Positions 1 to 9,089 of a stretch of 51,688 bases of DNA are shown here, piece by piece; the stretch's first letter is position 1; each line of letters starts with the position of its first letter. The stretch is taken from NCBI RefSeq assembly GCF_001439605.1, contig NZ_LMBX01000034.1, positions 683 through 52,370 of the forward strand. Reading direction: 5' to 3'. The position numbers were made by a program, and so were the translations under genes. The stretch is from Cytobacillus praedii (lineage in GTDB: Bacteria > Bacillota > Bacilli > Bacillales > Cytobacillaceae). The notes under the pieces were generated by a model. That model was given only the letters and a program-made list of their open reading frames with translations. It had not been told where the DNA came from and did not search any database.

Positions 1-73
1 GAGCCATTAGCTCAGTCGGTAGAGCATCTGACTTTTAATCAGAGGGTCGAAGGTTCGAGTCCTTCATGGCTCA
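1..73 (+). tRNA. tRNA-Lys (anticodon TTT)
   Basis: Full cloverleaf. The 7-base acceptor stem GAGCCAT pairs with ATGGCTC at 66-72, with A73 as discriminator. The D-arm has AGCTCAGTCGGTAGAGC, the anticodon loop is CTTTTAA (anticodon TTT, lysine), and the T-arm has GGTTCGAGTCC. No CCA is encoded. It lies at the window edge, so a tRNA cluster may continue upstream. Confidence 0.96.
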
Positions 74-86
74 TTTATATGAAAGA

Positions 87-127
87 AGAAAAGACCTTAA
101 GGGATTTATCCTTTTTGGTCTTTTTTC
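87..127 (+). terminator. Rho-independent terminator after tRNA-Lys
   Basis: AAAAGACC (89-96) pairs with GGTCTTTT (117-124), with inner pairing of AAGGGAT and ATCCTT, followed by a T run. It ends the tRNA transcript. Confidence 0.85.
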
Positions 128-268
128 TCTTATATATTGTAATAAAAGAAATAGATTCTGAAATAAATTCATGAAGCCCAGTGTAAATGCTGCATACTTA
201 AGCGACTAACTGTATTAATTTTTAGAATCTTACTCATTTTCCGTATATATATACATACTTTTGTCGAG

Positions 269-298
269 TTGAGTCATTTCTTTTAATATGGTTAAAAT
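269..298 (+). promoter_or_regulatory. Candidate SigA promoter of arginase gene
   Basis: TTGAGT at 269-274 and TAAAAT at 293-298 are 18 bases apart, upstream of the arginase RBS. Moderate match to the vegetative consensus; no operator (AhrC or RocR type) was confirmed by eye. Confidence 0.4.
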
Positions 299-333
299 AG
301 AGTTAGATACAGGGATGAAGGGAGATTTTTTTC

Positions 334-1230
334 ATGAAGAAACTTGCTATTATTGGGATGCCTATGGATTTAGGACAAATGAGACGCGGGGTAGATATGG
401 GGCCAAGTGCTATCCGTTACGCTGGTATAAATGAAAGGTTAAAAAAATTATTTGATGAAGTTCATGATCGTGGAGATATTGCCATTGGAAGACCTGAAGT
501 AGAGGTTGATCCAGAATCGAATCTAAGGAATTTGCATTTAATTGCTGAAAAGACAGAAATGCTTGCTAAGGAAGTCGATCAGGCAATTGAGGCTGGTTCA
601 TTTCCGTTAGTTCTTGGGGGAGATCATAGCATAGCGATTGGTACATTAGCTGGGGTGGCAAAGCATTATAATAATCTTGGTGTCATTTGGTATGATGCAC
701 ATGGAGATTTAAATACAGCAGAAACGTCACCAACTGGGAATATACATGGGATGCCTCTTGCGGTAAGCCTCGGAATGGGACATCCGTTATTAACGAATGT
801 TGCTGGATATGCACCGAAGATTAAGCCGGAAAATATAGTGATCATTGGTGCACGTTCATTAGATGATGGAGAAAGAGCGTTGATTAAGGAAAAAGGCATT
901 AAGGTTTATACGATGCATGAGATTGACCGCATTGGTATGACGAAAGTGATGGAAGACTCAATCTCTTATTTAAAGGGCAAAACGGATGGTGTACATCTTT
1001 CTTTAGATTTAGATGGACTTGATCCTAATGATGCACCAGGTGTAGGAACTCCGGTGCTAGGAGGCATAAGCTACCGAGAAAGCCACTTAGCTATGGAGAT
1101 GCTTGCTGAATCTGAAATTATTACATCAGCTGAATTTGTAGAAGTGAATCCGATTCTCGACGATAAAAATAAAACAGCAACTGTTGCTGTAGCCTTAATG
1201 GGGTCACTTTTTGGGGAAAAGTTATTATAG
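334..1230 (+). CDS. rocF: Arginase
   Basis: Cytoplasmic Mn-dependent hydrolase that splits L-arginine to ornithine and urea, the first step of the arginase route of arginine use. The 298-residue protein has the family length. Metal-ligand motifs are visible in order: GGDHSIAIGT near residue 95, DAHGDLN near 120, and SLDLDGLDPNDAPGVGTP near 225. An AAGGGAG RBS precedes the ATG by about 8 bases. It stands alone, with its own promoter candidate and a hairpin after the stop. In B. subtilis rocF sits elsewhere, in the roc operon; here it is next to sigW, so it is likely controlled separately. Confidence 0.96.
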   Translation: MKKLAIIGMPMDLGQMRRGVDMGPSAIRYAGINERLKKLFDEVHDRGDIAIGRPEVEVDPESNLRNLHLIAEKTEMLAKEVDQAIEAGSFPLVLGGDHSIAIGTLAGVAKHYNNLGVIWYDAHGDLNTAETSPTGNIHGMPLAVSLGMGHPLLTNVAGYAPKIKPENIVIIGARSLDDGERALIKEKGIKVYTMHEIDRIGMTKVMEDSISYLKGKTDGVHLSLDLDGLDPNDAPGVGTPVLGGISYRESHLAMEMLAESEIITSAEFVEVNPILDDKNKTATVAVALMGSLFGEKLL

Positions 1231-1239
1231 GTTCACTGA

Positions 1240-1268
1240 AAACAAGGACATAATGTTCTTGTTTTTTT
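1240..1268 (+). terminator. Terminator after rocF
   Basis: AACAAGGACAT pairs with ATGTTCTTGTT, then a run of seven T. A short tight hairpin just after the arginase stop. Confidence 0.75.
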
Positions 1269-1383
1269 ATTAGGTATTATGATGAACCCCTATGATTATA
1301 TTCTTTTGTATCATTAGAAAAAAATCATCCAAGTAAGTAAAAATTTGTTAATATAGATATGATGATTATTTTTTTAAAAAAAG

Positions 1384-1410
1384 TGAAACCTTTTCCGCTA
1401 TCGATTCGTA
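1384..1410 (+). promoter_or_regulatory. SigW-type autoregulatory promoter
   Basis: TGAAAC at 1384-1389, a 17-base spacer, then CGTA at 1407-1410. This is the ECF SigW consensus (TGAAAC / CGTA) with the usual C/T-rich start of the spacer, placed about 40 bases before sigW. SigW is known to drive its own operon in B. subtilis. Confidence 0.85.
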
Positions 1411-1447
1411 ATGTCGAATAGCCGCACTTTGAGCGGAGGTAAAGAAA

Positions 1448-2011
1448 ATGGAAGCAATCGTAAAGAAAAGGATTAAACAAGTATTAAAGGGCGATCAGGA
1501 TGCTTATGCAGAAGTGGTTGAAATATACGGAGAAAAGGTATTTCAAATCTGTTATAGAATGCTAGGAAATAGACATGAGGCGGAAGATATAGCTCAAGAG
1601 GCTTTTTTGAGGGCATACGTCAATATTCATAGCTTTAATATTAATCTTAAGTTCTCTTCATGGCTTTATCGAATAGCAACAAATCTCTGTATTGACCGAA
1701 TCAGGAAGAAGAAACCTGATTATTATTTAGATGCAGAGGTGGCAGGAACAGACGGGCTGACCATGTATTCACAAATTGCATCAGATACAAGCTTGCCTGA
1801 AGACGATGTAGAGAGCTTAGAGCTGCAGGAAACTATCCAAAGAGAGATTTCTAAGCTTCCTGAAAAATACCGTACTGTTATTGTATTGAAGTATATCGAA
1901 GAGCTATCCTTAAATGAGATAAGTAAGATTCTGGATTTGCCCTTAGGTACGGTTAAGACTAGAATACACCGAGGAAGAGAAGCATTAAGAAACCAATTAC
2001 GGCATGTATAA
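1448..2011 (+). CDS. sigW: ECF RNA polymerase sigma factor SigW
   Basis: Extracytoplasmic-function sigma factor that turns on envelope-stress and antimicrobial-peptide resistance genes. It is 187 residues, the family length. The region 2 segment lies at about residues 20-90 (EDIAQEAFLRAY, FSSWLYRIATNLCIDRIR) and the region 4 HTH at about 135-185 (LPEKYRTVIVLKYIEELS, LPLGTVKTRIHRGREALR). RBS GGAGG lies just before the ATG. It is followed after 18 bases by its anti-sigma factor gene, and a SigW-type promoter precedes it, so the operon is likely self-activated and held off by RsiW. Confidence 0.96.
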   Translation: MEAIVKKRIKQVLKGDQDAYAEVVEIYGEKVFQICYRMLGNRHEAEDIAQEAFLRAYVNIHSFNINLKFSSWLYRIATNLCIDRIRKKKPDYYLDAEVAGTDGLTMYSQIASDTSLPEDDVESLELQETIQREISKLPEKYRTVIVLKYIEELSLNEISKILDLPLGTVKTRIHRGREALRNQLRHV

Positions 2012-2029
2012 TAAAAGAGGGTGAGAACT

Positions 2030-2665
2030 TTGAAGTGTCCAGCAGAAATGATCATTTATATGCATGAATATTTAGATGAAGAGATCTCAGCCGAAAATGA
2101 ACAAGAATTAAGAGTGCATCTCCAAAGCTGTAAGGAGTGCCAAACCCATTTTCATGAGTTAAGAAAGACTATTGCTCTTGTTCAGAGTACTTCACATATA
2201 AATGTGCCATCTGATTTTACTGCAAAGGTGATGGCTAAACTGCCTAAAGAAAAGCGCAAGGTTGGTTTCCAGCGTTGGGTCAGGCATCATCCTTTATTTA
2301 CGGCAGCTTCTTTATTCATCGTGCTTATGGCAGGGAGTTTATTTTCTTCATGGGAGCAGGATCATGAATTTTCAGTATCCAAGCAGCCAAATCTCATCGT
2401 CCAAAATGATACAGTCATTGTTCCAAAAGGAGAAGTTGTTAAAGGCGACGTGACTGTGAAGAATGGGAAAATCCAGATAGAGGGACAGGTTGAGGGCAAT
2501 GTTACTGTTATCAATGGAGAAAAGTACCTTGCTTCTGCAGGTCAAGTGACGGGGGAAATTAAAGAAGTAAATGCCATTTTTGATTGGCTGTGGTATCACA
2601 TCAAAAAAACTGCAACAGAGGTCGTTACTATCTTTGATCAAGAAGAACCAGAAGCAGCGAAGTAA
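2030..2665 (+). CDS. rsiW: Anti-sigma-W factor RsiW
   Basis: Membrane-anchored anti-sigma factor that holds SigW until regulated proteolysis frees it. The N-terminal zinc-binding anti-sigma domain shows the H-x3-C-x2-C pattern in HLQSCKECQTHFHE. One membrane segment follows near residues 83-105 (LFTAASLFIVLMAGSLF), then an extracytoplasmic domain (PNLIVQNDTVIVPKGE, GDVTVKNGK). I place the start at TTG 2030, because GAGGGTGAG lies 5 bases upstream and gives MKCPAEM, close to known RsiW starts; a GTG at 2021 is in frame but sits inside the RBS. Translation is probably coupled to sigW. Confidence 0.93.
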   Translation: MKCPAEMIIYMHEYLDEEISAENEQELRVHLQSCKECQTHFHELRKTIALVQSTSHINVPSDFTAKVMAKLPKEKRKVGFQRWVRHHPLFTAASLFIVLMAGSLFSSWEQDHEFSVSKQPNLIVQNDTVIVPKGEVVKGDVTVKNGKIQIEGQVEGNVTVINGEKYLASAGQVTGEIKEVNAIFDWLWYHIKKTATEVVTIFDQEEPEAAK

Positions 2666-2672
2666 AATGAAG

Positions 2673-2706
2673 GAACACTGCATGTATGCAGTGTTCTTAT
2701 TTTTTA
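2673..2706 (+). terminator. Terminator after rsiW
   Basis: GAACACTGCAT pairs with ATGCAGTGTTC (2673-2696), then a T-rich tract. It separates sigW-rsiW from cdaA. Confidence 0.85.
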
Positions 2707-2875
2707 TTTCAAACATGTTCCTCATTGGAATGGGATTGCTTTCAGTGATATAATATGGAAGTTACGAAAGGAATAGAACTAATCGTATTTTGAACAGTCT
2801 GTCTCTAGCCCGAAGAGTTCATTCAATAAGGGCAAGACGCATGTGCTGTATTAATATATTTTTGGAGGAAGGATA

Positions 2876-3706
2876 ATGTCGTTGTTTTCAGATTTCTCTA
2901 TACTGAAATTTTTGGCTAATACTGTTGACATTCTCCTTGTATGGTTCGTCATCTATAAGCTCATTACCATCGTACGTGGGACAAAAGCTGTTCAATTAGT
3001 AAAAGGAATATTTGTGATACTCCTCGTGAAAATTATCAGCGATACTTTCCACCTGCAAACATTGGGATGGATGATGGAACAAGTACTTATTTGGGGATTT
3101 TTGGCAATCGCAATCATTTTCCAGCCCGAGCTTAGAAGGGCACTTGAACAATTAGGAAGAGGACGCCTTTTTTCCAGAAGCGGCAATCAAGAGGGCGAAG
3201 ATCAGGAGAAAATGGTTGAGGCGATTGTTAAAGCTGTTGATTATATGGCAAAGCGCCGTATTGGTGCGCTTATTTCCGTAGAGCGCGAAACGGGAATGGG
3301 GGATTATATTGAAACAGGTATTCCTCTTGAATCAAAGATATCCTCTGAATTGCTAATAAATATCTTTATTCCAAACACTCCATTACATGATGGGGCTGTT
3401 ATTTTACAAAAGAATACGGTGGCTGCTGCTGCATGCTATCTGCCATTGTCAGAAAGTCCGTTTATTTCAAAAGAGCTTGGAACACGACATCGCGCTGCTC
3501 TTGGAATAAGTGAAGTAACAGATAGTTTAACCGTAATCGTATCAGAGGAGACCGGCAGTGTTTCGCTAACGAAAAATGGCGAGCTGCACAGGGATTTGAA
3601 ATCAGAGGCATTTAAAGAATTGCTTACTAATGAATTAATCTTTAAAAATAATGTAAAACAAACTTCTTCAGGGCGTTGGAACTGGAGGGTGAAGAAAAAT
3701 GGATAA
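2876..3706 (+). CDS. cdaA: Diadenylate cyclase CdaA (c-di-AMP synthase)
   Basis: Makes cyclic di-AMP from two ATP; the signal controls potassium and osmolyte uptake and wall homeostasis. The 276-residue protein starts with three hydrophobic helices (about residues 10-85), then the DAC domain with the DGA motif in HDGAVIL near residue 171 and the RHR motif in TRHRAAL near residue 204, both needed for catalysis. RBS GGAGGAAGG is 6 bases from the ATG. It overlaps cdaR by 8 bases, and glmM follows; the order cdaA-cdaR-glmM is conserved in Firmicutes, where CdaR and GlmM regulate CdaA. Confidence 0.97.
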   Translation: MSLFSDFSILKFLANTVDILLVWFVIYKLITIVRGTKAVQLVKGIFVILLVKIISDTFHLQTLGWMMEQVLIWGFLAIAIIFQPELRRALEQLGRGRLFSRSGNQEGEDQEKMVEAIVKAVDYMAKRRIGALISVERETGMGDYIETGIPLESKISSELLINIFIPNTPLHDGAVILQKNTVAAAACYLPLSESPFISKELGTRHRAALGISEVTDSLTVIVSEETGSVSLTKNGELHRDLKSEAFKELLTNELIFKNNVKQTSSGRWNWRVKKNG

Positions 3707-4973
3707 ATTTATTGATAAGCTTGTTGATACACGCTGGTTTATGAAAATAGTTGCTTTAATTCTTGCATTACTTCTTTTCCAATCCGTATATGATCCAATT
3801 AAAAATGTATCCAATGTAAATGTCCCAGGAGAACAAGACTCAGAGGTTCTAACTGATGTTCCTGTAAAGACGTATTATGATACAGAGAACTTAATTGTTA
3901 CTGGTATACCAGATACGGTTGAACTTACTATAAAAGGACCAAAAAATGTACTTCTGCAAGCAAAAGTACAAAGGAATTTTGAAGTGTATGTGGATTTATC
4001 TGATGCTGAGATAGGAACGGAAAGGGTCCCAATCAAAATTAGGGATATTTCGGATAAATTAGATGTGACCATAGATCCAGCATATGTCAATGTAAGTATA
4101 CAAGAGAAGGTTACAAAGGAATATAAAGTTGATGTTGATTTTGATCAGTCATTGATTGAAGATGGCTATATTTCAGAAGCTCCTGAGGCAGAGCCAAAGA
4201 GAGTGAAGATTACTGGTGCGAAAGATGTAATGGAAAGAATCACCTATGTAAAAGCCGCTGTCAATATAAAAGATCCGATAAGGGAAACTGTTCGAAGAGA
4301 AGCTCAAGTTCTTGTATTAGATAAGAACATGAATAAGCTTGATGTGATAATCGATCAGCAAACGGTGGATGTAATTATTCCTGTTAAAAGCTTGAGTAAG
4401 GTCGTACCAATTAAAATCGTTGAAAAGGGAAGTCCGCCAGAGAATATTTCTGTTGAATCGATATCACTTGATGTAAACGAGGCAAAGATTTATGGCAGTC
4501 AAGAGGTGCTAGATAAAACGGAAAATGTAAGAGTGGAAGTGGACCTTAGCCAAATTAATGGAAATACAGAAATCACTTTGCCAGTCATTATTTCGGATGA
4601 TATAAAAGAAGTTAATCCTAAGACTGTAAAAACAACAATAAAGACGAGTGAAAAGAATAGTGAAACAAGTAAAAATGATGAAGAGGCAGATGAACACAAG
4701 ATGTTCTCAAATCTCCAGATTCATCTAACTGGACTAGCCAGCGAACTTGAAGCGTCTCTTCAGGCACCAGCAAATGGGGCTAGTTTAACTGTTACGGGGA
4801 AAAGCGATAAGATTGCAGAACTGCAGGCGAGTGACTTTAATGTCTTTCTTGATTTAGCTAATTTAACTGTAGGGGACCATGAAGTGAAAATTAGTGTCAA
4901 AGGTCCGGCAGATGTGGATTGGAAACTGGCGACGGAAACGGCAAAAATATCAATTACTCAAAAAGAAGTATAA
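3699..4973 (+). CDS. cdaR: CdaA regulator CdaR (YbbR-domain protein)
   Basis: Membrane-tethered extracytoplasmic regulator of CdaA. A single N-terminal membrane segment (FMKIVALILALLLFQSVY, about residues 14-31) is followed by repeated YbbR domains of about 80 residues, with the recurring pattern VELTIKGPKNVL, VKITGAKDVME, AKIYGSQEVLD and LTVTGKSDKI. The 424-residue length fits about four repeats. A charged linker (SEKNSETSKNDEEADEHK) lies before the last repeat. It overlaps the cdaA stop by 8 bases, so it is translationally coupled. Confidence 0.95.
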   Translation: MDKFIDKLVDTRWFMKIVALILALLLFQSVYDPIKNVSNVNVPGEQDSEVLTDVPVKTYYDTENLIVTGIPDTVELTIKGPKNVLLQAKVQRNFEVYVDLSDAEIGTERVPIKIRDISDKLDVTIDPAYVNVSIQEKVTKEYKVDVDFDQSLIEDGYISEAPEAEPKRVKITGAKDVMERITYVKAAVNIKDPIRETVRREAQVLVLDKNMNKLDVIIDQQTVDVIIPVKSLSKVVPIKIVEKGSPPENISVESISLDVNEAKIYGSQEVLDKTENVRVEVDLSQINGNTEITLPVIISDDIKEVNPKTVKTTIKTSEKNSETSKNDEEADEHKMFSNLQIHLTGLASELEASLQAPANGASLTVTGKSDKIAELQASDFNVFLDLANLTVGDHEVKISVKGPADVDWKLATETAKISITQKEV

Positions 4974-5005
4974 GCTAGAATAATGAAAGAAGGAGCGATA
5001 CAGGT

Positions 5006-6358
5006 ATGGGTAAATATTTCGGTACGGATGGAGTACGCGGGGTCGCAAATAGTGAATTAACCCCTGAATTGGCCTTTAAATTAGGCCGATGTGGAGGATA
5101 TGTTTTAACCAAGGATAAAAATCATCCAAAGGTTTTAATTGGTCGTGATACACGAATTTCAGGCCATATGCTTGAAGGTGCTTTAGTAGCAGGCTTATTA
5201 TCCATTGGAGCGGAGGTAATGCGTTTAGGTGTTCTCTCAACTCCAGGTGTTGCCTATTTAACGAAGGCACTTGGTGCAGAAGCGGGAGTAATGATTTCTG
5301 CCTCTCATAACCCTGTGGCTGATAATGGGATTAAATTTTTCGGTCCAGATGGATTTAAACTTTCAGATGAGCAGGAGCTTGAGATTGAAAGCTTAATGGA
5401 TATGGAAGAGGATCAGCTGCCTAGACCAGTTGGCGGTGATCTAGGACAAGTAAATGATTATTTCGAAGGCGGACAGAAATACCTTCAATATTTGAAGCAG
5501 ACTGTGGATGAGGACTTCTCAGGCATACATATTGCGTTAGATTGTGCACATGGAGCAACATCTTCACTAGCTTCTCACCTGTTTGCTGACCTAGATGCGG
5601 ATTTATCCATGATTGGGGCTTCCCCAAATGGGATAAATATTAATGAGGGTGTTGGTTCTACACATCCAGAAACACTGGCTGCATTTGTGAAAGAAAAAGA
5701 AGCAGATATTGGACTTGCCTTTGATGGAGATGGAGATCGTTTGATTGCCATTGACGAGAATGGCGACATTGTTGATGGTGATCAAATTATGTACATTTGC
5801 GGAAAGTATTTGAAGGAACAAGGACGTTTAAAGCATAGTACAGTTGTTTCAACAGTTATGAGCAACCTAGGCTTCTACAAGGCACTTGAAGCAAATGAGA
5901 TCGAAAGTATTCAAACAGCGGTTGGCGACAGATATGTGGTCGAAGAAATGAAGAAGAATGGGTATAATCTTGGCGGTGAACAATCTGGCCATATTATCTT
6001 CCTGGATTATGTTACAACAGGGGACGGGCTCTTATCAGGATTGCAGCTCGTAAATATTATGAAAATGACGAAGAAACCATTATCAGAGCTGGCAAAAGAA
6101 ATGCAAAAGTTTCCGCAAAAGCTTGTTAATATTCGAGTAACTGATAAGCATCATGTAACAGACAATGAGAAAGTACGTGCGATTATTACTGAGGTTGAAA
6201 ATGAAATGAATGGAAACGGCCGGATATTAGTACGCCCTTCGGGAACGGAGCCACTTGTACGTGTGATGGCGGAAGCGGCAACAGAAGAGCTGTGCAATGA
6301 CTATGTTGAACGTATTGCAGCAGTTGTAAAGCAAGAAATGGGTTTAGACGAAGAATAA
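5006..6358 (+). CDS. glmM: Phosphoglucosamine mutase
   Basis: Converts glucosamine-6-phosphate to glucosamine-1-phosphate on the way to UDP-GlcNAc for peptidoglycan. Length is 450 residues as usual. Active-site phosphoserine loop MISASHNP (Ser100), metal loop FDGDGDR near residue 240, sugar loop GGEQSGH, and phosphate-binding [11 protein letters not shown] near the C-terminus are all intact. RBS AAGGAG precedes the ATG. It supplies the step after GlmS, the next gene, and in Bacillus binds CdaA and lowers its activity. Confidence 0.97.
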   Translation: MGKYFGTDGVRGVANSELTPELAFKLGRCGGYVLTKDKNHPKVLIGRDTRISGHMLEGALVAGLLSIGAEVMRLGVLSTPGVAYLTKALGAEAGVMISASHNPVADNGIKFFGPDGFKLSDEQELEIESLMDMEEDQLPRPVGGDLGQVNDYFEGGQKYLQYLKQTVDEDFSGIHIALDCAHGATSSLASHLFADLDADLSMIGASPNGININEGVGSTHPETLAAFVKEKEADIGLAFDGDGDRLIAIDENGDIVDGDQIMYICGKYLKEQGRLKHSTVVSTVMSNLGFYKALEANEIESIQTAVGDRYVVEEMKKNGYNLGGEQSGHIIFLDYVTTGDGLLSGLQLVNIMKMTKKPLSELAKEMQKFPQKLVNIRVTDKHHVTDNEKVRAIITEVENEMNGNGRILVRPSGTEPLVRVMAEAATEELCNDYVERIAAVVKQEMGLDEE

Positions 6359-6365
6359 GATAAGG

Positions 6366-6411
6366 ATATGCATAAGGGAACGAAAGGACTCCCTTATGCA
6401 TATTTTATTTT
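6366..6411 (+). terminator. Terminator after glmM
   Basis: ATATGCATAAGGG (6366-6378) pairs with CCCTTATGCATAT (6391-6403), followed by a T-rich run. It closes the cdaA-cdaR-glmM unit. Confidence 0.88.
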
Positions 6412-6447
6412 AAAGGGGTGTTCAAGGATCTCCCCTTTCGTTTTTGG

Positions 6448-6476
6448 TTGACTAGTTTCTGCCTATATTGTATGAT
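6448..6476 (+). promoter_or_regulatory. SigA promoter of glmS
   Basis: TTGACT at 6448-6453, a 17-base spacer, TATGAT at 6471-6476. Strong vegetative match, upstream of the ribozyme leader. Confidence 0.75.
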
Positions 6477-6554
6477 TATCGTGCTTTGTAAACTTTTTTA
6501 CAAAATAGTGTTTAAAAAAAGGAAAGGTGGGCAGTAGACAAATAGAATGAAAAT

Positions 6555-6715
6555 GAAATAGAAGCGCCTGGACTAATTCCGATCGGACTGGGGATTAGTT
6601 GACGAGGAGGAGGTTTATCGAACAATCGGCGGATGCCTCCCGGTTAAAGCGAACCGTCATCTCTGCTTTAAAGCATTAAGGTAACTTAATGGACAAAGAG
6701 TAGGGAATGCTAATT
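6555..6715 (+). ncRNA. glmS ribozyme/riboswitch
   Basis: Self-cleaving leader that senses glucosamine-6-phosphate and lowers GlmS synthesis. Conserved pieces are seen in order: AAGCGCC at 6562-6568 (cleavage expected between A6563 and G6564), GTTGACGAGGAGGAGG, TTTATCGAA, TCGGCGGATGCCTCCCGG, and a downstream ACAAAGAGTAGGGAATGC. Spacing and order match the known class. The 3' limit is approximate. Confidence 0.95.
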
Positions 6716-6782
6716 TACAAAGCATAAAACTATCGTGTGGAGTTGTCTGACATCATACGAATATAAACTTAACTATAGAGAT

Positions 6783-6819
6783 AAGGGGCAAGTATGCCCT
6801 AATTGGCTTCTTGCCCCTT
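6783..6819 (+). other. Strong hairpin between ribozyme and glmS RBS
   Basis: AAGGGGCAAG (6783-6792) is perfectly complementary to CTTGCCCCTT (6810-6819), with a 17-base loop. There is no T run, so it is not a plain terminator. It ends 6 bases before the AGGAGG RBS at 6826-6831 and could affect ribosome access or mRNA stability after ribozyme cleavage. Confidence 0.6.
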
Positions 6820-6839
6820 CTCATCAGGAGGAAAGAAGT

Positions 6840-8642
6840 ATGTGCGGAATTGTAGGATATATTGGATTAAGTGATACGAAGGAAATTTTATTAAGAGGCT
6901 TAGAAAAGCTTGAATATAGAGGCTATGACTCAGCGGGAATTGCTGTAATCAATGACAAAGGCGTTCATGTTTTTAAAGAAAAAGGCCGTATAGCGGATTT
7001 ACGAAATACTGTTGACTTAGATGTGCTTGCACAGACTGGAATAGGTCACACTCGCTGGGCAACTCATGGAGTACCAAGCACGATCAATTCCCACCCCCAT
7101 CAAAGTGCATCTGGCCGTTTTACACTAGTGCATAATGGGGTCATTGAGAACTACGAAATCTTAAAGCGTGAATACCTTCAGGATGTGAACTTTACGAGCG
7201 AAACAGATACAGAGGTTATCGTTCAGCTAATCGAAGTATTTGCTGGTGAAGGGCTAGGTACTGAAGAAGCATTCCGCAAAACGCTTAAGCTGCTAAAAGG
7301 GTCTTATGCACTTGCACTTTTGGATGAACAAAATGAGGAAACAATTTTTGTGGCAAAGAACAAGAGCCCGCTTTTAGTCGGTTTGGGTGACTCCTTTAAT
7401 GTAGTTGCTTCTGATGCGATGGCGATGCTGCAAGTGACAGATCAATATGTAGAGCTGATGGATAAAGAAATGGTAATCGTGACAAGAAATGCCGTTACGA
7501 TTAAAAATCTTGACGGGGATGTTATTACCCGTGAGGCGTATACAGCTGAACTTGATGCAAGTGATATTGAAAAAGGCACATACCCTCACTATATGCTTAA
7601 AGAAATTGATGAGCAGCCTTTAGTGATGCGCAAAATTATTCAGAAGTATCAAAATGGCAATGGCGAGCTAACGATCGATCCAGAAATTATAGCTGCCATG
7701 AATGATGCAGACCGTATTTACATTATTGCAGCAGGTACTTCCTATCATGCTGGGCTTGTTGGAAAGCAGTTCATTGAAAAACTAGCAAAAATTCCAGTAG
7801 AGGTACACATCTCAAGTGAATTTGGCTATAACATGCCAATGCTTTCTGAAAAGCCATTGTTCATCTTCATCACACAAAGCGGAGAAACAGCTGACAGCCG
7901 TGCGGTTCTTGTTCAGGTGAAGGAAATGGGTTATAAAGCCATTACAATCACCAATGTACAAGGCTCTACTCTGTCACGCGAAGCAGATTATACGCTGTTG
8001 CTCCATGCTGGTCCTGAGATTGCCGTTGCTTCGACAAAAGCATATACAGCACAGCTAGCAGTATTAGTTATCTTAGCTGAAGTGACTGCGAAAAGCCGTG
8101 GCATGGAACCGAATTTCAATCTTGTTCGGGAGCTGGGCATTATCGCCAATGCGATGGAAGTGCTTTGTGATGAAAAGGAAGAATTTGAATCGATTGCCCG
8201 CGAGTTTCTAACTGTTACCCGCAACGCCTTCTTCATCGGCCGTGGCATTGATTTCTATGTTGGCCTAGAAGGTGCGCTTAAGCTGAAAGAAATTTCTTAT
8301 ATTCAGGCGGAAGGATTTGCTGGAGGCGAGCTAAAGCATGGAACAATCGCTTTAATTGAAGAAGGCACACCTGTTATCGCAATAGCAACACAAGAAAATG
8401 TTAATTTAGGTATTCGCGGAAACGTGAAAGAAGTCGTTGCCCGCGGTGCTTATCCGTGCATCATTTCCATGAAAGGACTGGAATCTGAAGGCGACACCTT
8501 CGTTATCCCAGAAGTGCACGAATTATTAACACCCCTTATCTCTGTTTTACCATTACAACTGATTTCTTACTACGCTGCCCTGCACCGTGAATGCGATGTT
8601 GATAAACCGAGAAACTTGGCTAAGAGTGTGACGGTGGAGTAG
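6840..8642 (+). CDS. glmS: Glutamine-fructose-6-phosphate aminotransferase (isomerizing)
   Basis: Makes glucosamine-6-phosphate from fructose-6-phosphate and glutamine, the entry step to aminosugars. I use ATG 6840 (600 residues): AGGAGG lies 8 bases upstream and the protein then begins MCGIVGYIG, exposing the N-terminal catalytic Cys after Met removal. The glutaminase domain covers about residues 1-220 ([22 protein letters not shown]). Two SIS domains follow ([34 protein letters not shown]). It ends [13 protein letters not shown], the classic tail. Its last codons are the binding site for Tn7-type TnsD. Confidence 0.97.
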   Translation: MCGIVGYIGLSDTKEILLRGLEKLEYRGYDSAGIAVINDKGVHVFKEKGRIADLRNTVDLDVLAQTGIGHTRWATHGVPSTINSHPHQSASGRFTLVHNGVIENYEILKREYLQDVNFTSETDTEVIVQLIEVFAGEGLGTEEAFRKTLKLLKGSYALALLDEQNEETIFVAKNKSPLLVGLGDSFNVVASDAMAMLQVTDQYVELMDKEMVIVTRNAVTIKNLDGDVITREAYTAELDASDIEKGTYPHYMLKEIDEQPLVMRKIIQKYQNGNGELTIDPEIIAAMNDADRIYIIAAGTSYHAGLVGKQFIEKLAKIPVEVHISSEFGYNMPMLSEKPLFIFITQSGETADSRAVLVQVKEMGYKAITITNVQGSTLSREADYTLLLHAGPEIAVASTKAYTAQLAVLVILAEVTAKSRGMEPNFNLVRELGIIANAMEVLCDEKEEFESIAREFLTVTRNAFFIGRGIDFYVGLEGALKLKEISYIQAEGFAGGELKHGTIALIEEGTPVIAIATQENVNLGIRGNVKEVVARGAYPCIISMKGLESEGDTFVIPEVHELLTPLISVLPLQLISYYAALHRECDVDKPRNLAKSVTVE

Positions 8643-8665
8643 GCAGGAAAAGTTTTAGTTAATTG
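8584..8665 (+). other. attTn7 site: glmS 3' end and insertion point
   Basis: In Tn7, TnsD binds the last codons of glmS and the element joins about 25 bases past the stop. Here the conserved tail codons end at 8642 and the first element starts at 8666, right after AATTG (8661-8665), i.e. 23 bases past the stop. The coding tail is intact, so the site stays usable for further insertions. Confidence 0.85.
8661..8665. repeat. Target-site duplication AATTG, copy 1
   Basis: Five bases directly before the first right end. The same five bases stand at 28341-28345 and 46590-46594, at each junction between elements, as expected when elements insert one after another at one point. Confidence 0.8.
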
Positions 8666-8751
8666 TGTTTTTTAAAAAGTAAGTTATACGCTGTTAAAAG
8701 TAAGTTATACTCTATTAAAAGTAAGTTGTACTCTTTAAAAATAAGTTGTAC
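8666..8751 (+). repeat. E1 right end: four TnsB-type binding repeats
   Basis: Core GTAAGTTRTAC occurs at 8679-8689, 8700-8710 and 8721-8731, and ATAAGTTGTAC at 8741-8751, each inside AAAAGTAAGTTATACTCT-like units spaced 21, 21 and 20 bases. Four contiguous sites is the layout of the Tn7 right end. Confidence 0.9.
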
Positions 8752-8764
8752 TCTAGAGAATCTA

Positions 8765-8799
8765 AAGGAATGTCTCGATTTTGGAGACATTCCTTTTTT
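8765..8799 (+). terminator. Terminator just inside E1 right end
   Basis: AAGGAATGTCTC (8765-8776) pairs perfectly with GAGACATTCCTT (8784-8795), then T residues. It probably ends the glmS transcript now that the original glmS terminator has been displaced, and shields E1 from read-through. Confidence 0.88.
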
Positions 8800-8879
8800 C
8801 TAATTAAAAATATTTAATTCCTTATTCCGCAATCGCGCCCGTTCGTAATATAAGTTTAGCCAGTTTTTACTGGTTGAAC

Positions 8880-9074
8880 TTTTTTTATTTGGTTTTATTA
8901 TAGCGGTAGTCGGAGTAGAACGTAGCGCCCGTGGGACTTGATCCCGTCAGCAAAACTGTTCACTCCCTACTTGTATAAGCATGTTTCAGGCTGGTTGGGA
9001 CAATGATCCCGTTTAACAAGCGAACCTATGATAGTACAAGCAGCTCTAGGGACAACCGACTAATTTTAATTTCT
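8880..9074 (+). ncRNA. Candidate bridge RNA region of the IS110 element
   Basis: IS110-group elements are known to encode a structured bridge RNA in the non-coding stretch before the transposase. Here some 200 bases upstream of the gene hold two alike short hairpins, GGGACTTGATCCC (8933-8945) and GGGACAATGATCCC (8997-9010), plus the repeated string TGATCCCGT. Inference from position and pairing only; no guide loops were assigned. Confidence 0.4.
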
Positions 9075-9089
9075 AAGGAGGAGATGATG

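Noticed and set aside
6735..6839. N-terminal extension of GlmS
   Set aside because: The upstream codons run through the leader hairpin, and the RBS at 6826 plus MCGIVGYIG at 6840 fix the start; the catalytic Cys must be next to the initiator Met.
9003..9089. N-terminal extension of the IS110 transposase
   Set aside because: No RBS, and it covers the structured leader; family proteins begin close to GLDVSK.
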